From the NCBI GenBank assembly GCA_022376925.1, contig JAIOJX010000001.1, forward strand, positions 38,286,170 through 38,350,169: a DNA stretch of 64,000 nt. The letters are read 5' to 3'. The notes under the pieces are model-generated. The model was not told the DNA's origin and made no database searches. It worked only from the letters and a program-made list of their open reading frames with translations. Shown piece after piece: positions 57,489-64,000 of this stretch. This stretch comes from Tragulus kanchil (lineage: Eukaryota > Chordata > Mammalia > Artiodactyla > Tragulidae). How positions within the stretch are numbered: the stretch's first letter is position 1; every line of letters begins with the position of its first letter. A program made the position numbers and the translations under genes.

Positions 57489-58639
57489 CTGGTTTTTGTT
57501 TTTTAGCGTGAGGAGTTTGTAGAGTTCAGAACTTGGGAGCACCTCTGGAATTCAAGCCTAGAAATAAAGGTCACAACCTGAACATAAAGAAAATAAAAGA
57601 GGTGTATTTTTGAAGAGGAGAATGGAATAAAATTTTAGCAAGACTTTTGCAATCATCTTGCTATGACCCCTTCTTCCAAAGAGGCTAAAGAAGCTTGGGA
57701 ACAGTACTCAGTCCAGTGGCCCACATTCCGTGGGAACTCACCAAATTCCAGTTCCTGGAGCAGTGTGTTCCTCTGGTTGTGGTGGGGAATCTGTAGGCTT
57801 CAGGGCACTGGCTCAGGATTGATGTGCCCTGCTGAAGCTGCACGTATTCTTCTCACCCCATCTGTGTGCCTACAGGATGCCTCATTCACCTGGCCAAATC
57901 CGTCAAGCCCCACTCCCATGATGCTTTCTCTGAATGCTTTTGCCTCTGAACTCTTAGCCCTATAGGTAAGTACTACTTAGCATTTCATTCTTTCCTGAGC
58001 TCTGTGCCTTAGTTCTATCTCCCCATCTGAGGGCAGGCACCTTGGCACAGGCATGGAAGGTGCATCCACCGCAATGCCCAGCATGTTCGAGGAGGCAGCA
58101 GTAGCAGTCCAAGAATATCTTGGGATTGTTTGACAGTAGGTGTTCAATAGGGTCATGGGACCCTTTAAGTTCCACCCACACTATCATCTCCCACCGCCTC
58201 CCAGCCCCCTCCTGCACACCACACTTCTCAAATCAGCCACCCCCAGGACACCACAGCCTTTTCAGTAGCCATCATCTCACTTAGAATTTGCAAGTATTTG
58301 GAGGGCAAGGGCCATGTATTACTATGTCCTCTACACAGCCCAGATAGTACTTCCGACATTAACAGACTGGAGAAAGCACATGGTTTTGTTACTATAGATA
58401 ACTTGGTAAAGATACCATGTTTATTTCGGGCTTGTGTGTTTATATGTGTTCTTGTGTGTCTGTTCTTGCTCATTAAACTTCAAGGGGCTCCAGAGGAAGA
58501 ATCGTCCATTTTGGGAAGACAGCCACAAGATAAAAAAGACAAGTTGAAACCTGGGATTTAGATGTAAAGAAAAAAAAAAGGAAAGGTAGGAAGCAAGTGT
58601 TCTGTCTTTAGTACATACTCAGTTTAAATCCTCATACCA

Positions 58640-59882
58640 GGATTTCCCCGATGGTCCTGGTGGTCCAGTGGCTAACACTTCTTGCTCCCAATATAGGAGG
58701 CCTGGGTTTGATCCCCAGTCAGGGAACTAGTACCACATGCTGCAACTATGAGTTCACATGCCACATCTAAAAGATCACAGATCTAAAGAACAGACTTTAG
58801 GACATAGTAGGAGAAAGAGAGAGTGAGATGATTTGAGAGAATAGCATTGAAACATATATATTATCATATGTAAAATAGCCACTAGGAGTTTGATGTATGA
58901 CGCAGGACTCCCAAACCCCGCGCTCTGTGACAACCAGGAAGGATGGGGTGAGGAGGGACATGAGAGCGGGTTAAGGAGGGAGGGGTCACATGTATGCCTA
59001 TGGCAGGTTCACGTTGATGTGTGGCAGAGGCCATCACAATATTGTAAAGTAATTATACTCTAATTAAATTAATTAATTAATTAAAAAAAGAAATATCAAA
59101 TAGAGTTCCTAAATATGTCTCTTAAAAAAAAAAAAGATAGGGTTTCCCTGGTGATCCAGTGGGTAAAGACTCCACCTTGCACTGCAAGGTGCACCGGTTC
59201 GATCCCTGGCCCAGGAAGATCCCACATGTCGTGGAGCGGCTGGACCAGTGTGTTCAATTAGGAGCCAGCATGCTGGAGCTCATGCGCCCAGAGCCGGTGC
59301 TCTGCAACCAGAGAAGCCACTGCAATGGGAGGCTCACACAGGCCAAAGAACAAAGAGGAATGAAAACAAAACAAAACAAAAAAACAATAAAAGAGGCCAA
59401 TTTTTTCTGAATCAAGGACTTTATTTATTTCTTTTTTATTTTATTTTTGGCTCTTCTGGGTCTTCACTGCTGCTGCAGGCTCTCCTTTAGTTGCAGGGAG
59501 TAGGGACTACTCTCTAGTGGAGGTGAGCAGGCTTCTTGTTGGGTGACTTCTCTTGTGGAACTCAGGCTCCAGGGCACACGGGCTTCAGTCGTTGTGGCCC
59601 ATGGGCTCCACAGTTGCGGCTCTGAGGCTCTAGAGCACAGCCTCCATAGTTGTGGCTCATGGGCCTAGTTGCTCTGTAGCACGTGGGATCTTCCTGGATC
59701 AGGGATCGAACCGTGTCTCCTGCATTGGCAAGCGAACTCTTCACCACTGAGCTTACCAAGGAAGCCCTTAAAAGAGGCCAAATTTAAAAAAAAAAAAAAA
59801 AAGATCACAAGTGGCAACTTAAAAAAAAATCCTGTGTGCCATGACTAAGACCCAGTACCAGCAAATAAATACATATTTTTAA
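58640..59882. mobile_element. Nested stack of SINEs and L1
   Basis: An outer CHR-type SINE (+, 58640-58780, continuing at 59801-59882) is split by an insertion bounded by aagatcacag/aagatcacaa. Inside lie an L1 3' fragment (+, 58781 to about 59095) and a CHR-2 SINE (+, 59141-59404). The latter's tail is itself split by a minus-strand SINE (59405-59769) with the target repeat aaaagaggccaa (59389 and 59770). Confidence 0.8.
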
Positions 59883-60268
59883 AAAATGCTCACACCAAAA
59901 TTTCTCAATTTAATATAGACAAGCCTTGCAGGCAATGCTTGTCAAAATTCAGATTCCAACACACCCTCTCAGGGTCTTATTGAATAGGTCTGGGATAGAA
60001 CCTCAAACCATGAATTTCTAACAGTTTCTATGGGGAAGTTGGAACCAGAGAATTCTTACATGACCCCTTGAAAGACACTGAGCACTGTTTCTATTTTCAT
60101 CTTCACCAGTGGCCCCCAAACTTTTCACCACCAAAGGTTTTATAATTTTTCCCCTTATAGATACTATTCTAAACACACAGTTACATGTATGTGCCAAACA
60201 TTGCTTTAAGGATTTTATAAATAGTAATTTATTATAACTCCATAAGGTAAATATTATTATTGCCCCCC

Positions 60269-60408
60269 TTTTAAAATATTTATTTAGTTATTTGACTGCA
60301 TGGGCTCTTAGTTGTGGCATGTGGGATCTAGTTCCCTGACCAGGGATCAAACCCATGCCTCTTTATTGGAAGTCAGAGTCTTAACCCCTGGACCACTGGG
60401 GAAGTCCT
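60269..60408 (-). mobile_element. CHR-type SINE, minus orientation
   Basis: aaaatatttatttagttatt ... ccctgaccagggatcaaacc ... ggaccactggggaagtcc. Confidence 0.85.
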
Positions 60409-60459
60409 AGTAAGTTTTTGTTTTAACGCAGGTCAAATTCACATTACATAAAGTAACAC

Positions 60460-60584
60460 TTTTATTTTACTTTTTGGCCACACTACATGGAATGTGGGAT
60501 CTTAGTTCCCTGACCAGGAATCAAACCCATTCCCCTGGCAGTAGATGCCTGGAGTCTTAACCACTGGACCACCTGGGAAGTCCC
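60460..60584 (-). mobile_element. CHR-type SINE, minus orientation
   Basis: ttttattttactttttggcc ... ccctgaccaggaatcaaacc ... ggaccacctgggaagtcc; short direct repeats resembling aagtaac flank it. Confidence 0.83.
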
Positions 60585-60589
60585 TAAGG

Positions 60590-60850
60590 TAACTATTTTA
60601 GAGTGTGCACTTGGGGAGGGAGGATAAACTATGAGTTTGGGATTAACATATGCACACTACTATGTGTAGAATTGGTAAACACCAAGGACCTACTGTATAG
60701 CACAGGGAACTCTACTCAGTATCTTGTAATAATCTATAATGGAAAAGAATCTTTAAAAGAGTATATATATGTGTGTATAACTAATACACTTACTGTACAC
60801 TTGAAACCGTCAAAACACTGTTAATTAACTATAGTTCAGTAAAATAGACA
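60590..60850 (+). mobile_element. L1 3' end (cetartiodactyl type)
   Basis: gagtttgggattaacatatg ... aaggacctactgtatagcac ... gggaactctactcagtatct ... tactgtacacttgaaaccgt: familiar L1 3' UTR series. Confidence 0.8.
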
Positions 60851-60934
60851 AATGTTCTACAAAAACATTGTATATTTAAAAATTAAAAATCTAGTAAATA
60901 TTTATCAATGTTGGTGTTAACAATAAACTTAACA

Positions 60935-61290
60935 CTGAAAAATAGTAAGTGTGCAGTTCACCATTTAGTATACCCACAGTGTTGTACAACCATCACCTCT
61001 ACCTATTTACAAAATGTTTTCATCGCCCCAAAATGAAACTCTGTATCTGTTAAACAGTTGCTCCCCTTTCAACCTCCCCCCAGACTCTGGCAACCTCCTA
61101 TCTGCTTCCTGTTTCTCTAGATTTACCTATTCTGAATGTTTCATTTAAGTGAAAACATATAATATGTGGCTTTTTGTTTCTGGCTACTTTCATTTCAGCA
61201 TCATGTTTTCGAGGTTCCTCTGCACTGAAGCATGTTATCGTCTTTCCTTTTTATGACTGAATAATATTCCATTGCATGGATGCACCATGA
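60935..61290 (-). mobile_element. Ancient L1 (L1M-type) fragment
   Basis: gtgttgtacaaccatcacct ... gactctggcaacctcctatc ... gactgaataatattccattg: reverse of old L1 3' sequence. Confidence 0.65.
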
Positions 61291-61403
61291 TTTGTTTATT
61301 AACCCCCAGCTACTAAGTTCTGATGTCAGGAGCTGAATCCAGGCAATCTGGTTTCAAAGTCTGTGTTCTTAACCCTCTGTATTCAAAATATTGATCTACT
61401 TGG

Positions 61404-61877
61404 GGACTTCCCTGGTGGTCCAGTGGCTAAGACTGCACACTCCCAATGCAGGGACCCTGTATTTGATTCCTGGTCAGTGAATTAGATCCCGCATGCCACA
61501 ACTAAGAGTCCTCATGCTGCAACTAAAAGATTCTGCGGGCTCCCCTGGTGGTCCAGTGGATCAAGAGTACGCCTAGCAGTGTAAGGAGCACTGGTTTGAT
61601 CCCTGGTCCAGGAAGATCCCACGTGCCACGGAGCAGCTGAACTGGTGTGTCCCATTACAAGCCAGCACTCTGGAGCGCATGTGCCCAGAACTGGTGCTCT
61701 GCAACAAGGAAGGCCACTGCGATGGAAGGCCCACATAGGCCAAAGAATAAAGATGGATGAAAATAATGATTAAAAAAAAAAAAAAAAGAGGCCAAAATTA
61801 AAAAAAAAAAAAAAAAAAAGATCCTGCATGCCACAACTAAGACCCAGCTCAGTCAAATAAATAAAAATTTAAAAATA
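61404..61877 (+). mobile_element. SINE-in-SINE insertion
   Basis: Outer CHR-type SINE (61404-61536, tail from 61816) split by an inner CHR-2 SINE (61537-61815). Target repeats are aaaagattctgc (61525-61536) and aaaagatcctgc (61816-61827). Confidence 0.85.
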
Positions 61878-62289
61878 ATATTAAAAAACTACCTAAATGG
61901 TATATATTTTAAGTAATACTTTTGCATTGAATAATGTATCAGATGCTTATAAAATTGGGCTAGAACTTCAGCCCAAGATAGTCACGCCAAGGTCATTTAA
62001 TTCCAGTCAAAGCCAAAAATGCTCACCTTTGTAGTTAACCTCTGAAATCTCATGTTGGTATGTTTCACTAGACTTTATGAAATACCAATGTAATTCATTG
62101 ATTCTCTCTCAGGCTTTTATAGGTTCAGGGACCCCAGCTTGGGATTCACTGCAAATTCCAGCAACACATCCAGTCAATGGAGAAGTTCTACTGAGTTGCT
62201 CATTTAACTCTTTTGACCGTCTAGGAAGTGGGCTCATACATGTGAGAAAGGTGTACCACACCAAGAAGCTAAACAAGAAAGAAGTTAAG

Positions 62290-62600
62290 GGGCTTCCCTG
62301 GTGGTCCAGTGGGTAAGGACACTGCCTTGCAGTGCAAGGGGCGCCAGTTCGATCCCTGGCCTGGGAAGATCCCATGTGTCGCAAAGCGGCTGGACTGGTG
62401 TGTCCAATTACTGAGCCGGAGCTCTGGAGCGCATGCGCCCAGAGCTGGTGCTCTGCGACAACGGAGGCCACTGCAATGGGACGCCCACAGGAGCCAAAGA
62501 ACAAAGATGGATGAACAGAGAGAAATGAAAGACCAATAAAGTGGCCCGTCCGTCCCTCTCCCTCCCCCTCCCCAATCCGCCCCACCCTCACCCCTAAAAA
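62290..62600 (+). mobile_element. CHR-2-type SINE, complete (U12 copy A)
   Basis: Full element with a C/T-rich extension before the A-rich end. Flanked by a perfect direct repeat, aagaaagaagttaag (62275-62289 and 62601-62615). Confidence 0.92.
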
Positions 62601-63367
62601 AAGAAAGAAGTTAAGTTAAGCTTTACTAAATCGGCAAATTCTAAAATCCAGGAAGTCATTCTACTTGAATGTTCTAGTTAACTAGAATTTTCCCACCAAG
62701 GATGCACATGGCCATGTACTGGGGACCAATAAGACACCCCCTTTTAACTGCCTCCATGAAAAGGTGACAGCCTAAGCCGGACTTAACCAGAGAGATCTTC
62801 TAGCCACAGAGCGTCTGCTCTGACAAAATCCGAGGTGAGAATGCTGTTCCAACACAACATTAATCGCATGATTTTTCTCCTGACTCTTCATGGGTGTGGA
62901 CCAAAAAAAAAGGAATCAGACTTACATCTCCTCTGGAGATTTGTGATGCCTGTGCCCCGTGTCTGAGAGCCCCAATGGTATATATTTTAAGTAATACTTT
63001 TGCATTGAATAATGTATCAGATGCTTATAAAATTGGGCTAGAACTTCAGCCCAAGATAGTCACGCCAAGGTCATTTAATTCCAGTCAAAGCCAAAAATGC
63101 TCACCTTTGTAGTTAACCTCTGAAATCTCATGTTGGTATGTTTCACTAGACTTTATGAAATACCAATGTAATTCACTGATTCTCTCTCAGGCTTTTATAG
63201 GTTCAGGGACCCCAGCTTGGGATTCACTGCAAATTCCAGCAACACATCCAGTCAATGGAGAAGTTCTACTGAGTTGCTCATTTAACTCTTTTGACCGTCT
63301 AGGAAGTGGGCTCATACATGTGAGAAAGGTGTACCACACCAAGAAGCTAAACAAGAAAGAAGTTAAG

Positions 63368-63679
63368 GGGCTTCCCTGGTGGTCCAGTGGGTAAGGACAC
63401 TGCCTTGCAGTGCAAGGGGCGCCAGTTCGATCCCTGGCCTGGGAAGATCCCATGTGTCGCAAAGCGGCTGGACTGGTGTGTCCAATTACTGAGCCGGAGC
63501 TCTGGAGCGCATGCGCCCAGAGCTGGTGCTCTGCGACAACGGAGGCCACTGCAATGGGAGGCCCACAGGAGCCAAAGAACAAAGATGGATGAACAGAGAG
63601 AAATGAAAGACCAATAAAGTGGCCCGTCCGTCCCTCTCCCTCCCCCTCCCCAATCCGCCCCCACCCTCACCCCTAAAAA
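63368..63679 (+). mobile_element. CHR-2-type SINE, duplicate (U12 copy B)
   Basis: The same element and flanking repeats 1078 bp on, with one C-to-G change near 63559 and one extra C before the A-rich end. Confidence 0.85.
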
Positions 63680-64000
63680 AAGAAAGAAGTTAAGTTAAGC
63701 TTTACTAAATCGGCAAATTCTAAAATCCAGGAAGTCATTCTACTTGAATGTTCTAGTTAACTAGAATTTTCCCACCAAGGATGCACATGGCCATGTACTG
63801 GGGACCAATAAGACACCCCTTTAACTGCCTCCATGAAAAGGTGACAGCCTAAGCCGGACTTAACCAGAGAGATCTTCTAGCCACAGAGCGTCTGCTCTGA
63901 CAAAATCCAAGGTGAGAATGCTGTTCCAACACAACATTAATCGCATGATTTTTCTCCTGACTCTTCATGGGTGTGGACCAAAAAAAAAAAAAGGAATCAG

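Larger units (their letters stand above)
53521..64000. other. Gene-free region upstream of BCORL1
   Basis: AT-rich sequence filled with MIR, L2, L1 and SINE copies. No frame here has recognisable homology or splice structure. 53521-54810, 55030-56380 and 57500-58630 are mainly unique-looking non-coding DNA, with a short (CAA)n at 55663-55680. Confidence 0.65.
61896..64000. repeat. Tandem duplication U12 (about 1.08 kb x2, runs off the window)
   Basis: Members are 61896-62973 and 62974-64000 or beyond, offset 1078. Scattered substitutions (for example near 62097/63175, 62481/63559 and 62830/63908) as well as indels separate the two. Confidence 0.92.

Noticed and set aside
53521..58600. Second gene upstream of BCORL1, or a divergent transcript
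   Set aside because: No frame with homology or a consistent exon series was found. A non-coding divergent RNA cannot be excluded but has no sequence evidence.

Overview
This is a vertebrate nuclear window, almost certainly from a ruminant and most likely a bovid. The evidence is dense Bov-tA/BovA SINEs, BovB-derived fragments, cetartiodactyl tRNA-Glu (CHR-type) SINEs with clean target-site duplications, and bovine-type L1 3' ends. There are no operons, CRISPR arrays or prokaryotic features.

The only protein-coding gene I can support is BCORL1 (BCL6 corepressor-like 1; X-linked in mammals), on the minus strand. From 5' to 3' (right to left) the window holds a large CpG island with a probable promoter and non-coding first exon (47.1-53.5 kb; candidate donor at 50122), a first intron of about 22 kb full of repeats, the ATG exon (27065-27194, with a second copy at 28165-28294), a small exon (22279-22366), the giant 3279-nt exon (18730-22008), and four further coding exons at about 12, 9.5, 6 and 0.3 kb. 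Taking one copy of each exon, the splice phases join into one open frame of 1438 codons. The ankyrin-repeat and PUFD (PCGF1-binding) C-terminus lies beyond the left edge. From 53.5 kb to the right edge is gene-free upstream sequence rich in nested SINEs and L1/L2/MIR.

The striking feature is structural. Twelve separate segments of about 1.03-1.19 kb are each present twice, head to tail and nearly identical. Four of them form a continuous chain from 8.9 to 17.1 kb. Five of the seven coding exons are copied (one three times), and together the extra copies make up about 13 kb, roughly a fifth of the window. Mismatches cluster beside the junctions on both sides, several junctions fall in or next to SINE/L1 sequence, and including the extra copies of exons 4 or 7 would break the reading frame. 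I read this as repeated failure to merge overlapping contig ends (false tandem duplication in the assembly) rather than biology. It is the main thing to check before using this locus.

I found no convincing undescribed biological system. The more interesting biological observations are a ZNF143/THAP11-type promoter motif in the CpG island, a CGG tract that differs between the two island copies, a 5S rRNA pseudogene, a 0.6-kb polypyrimidine tract and several nested retroposon stacks.
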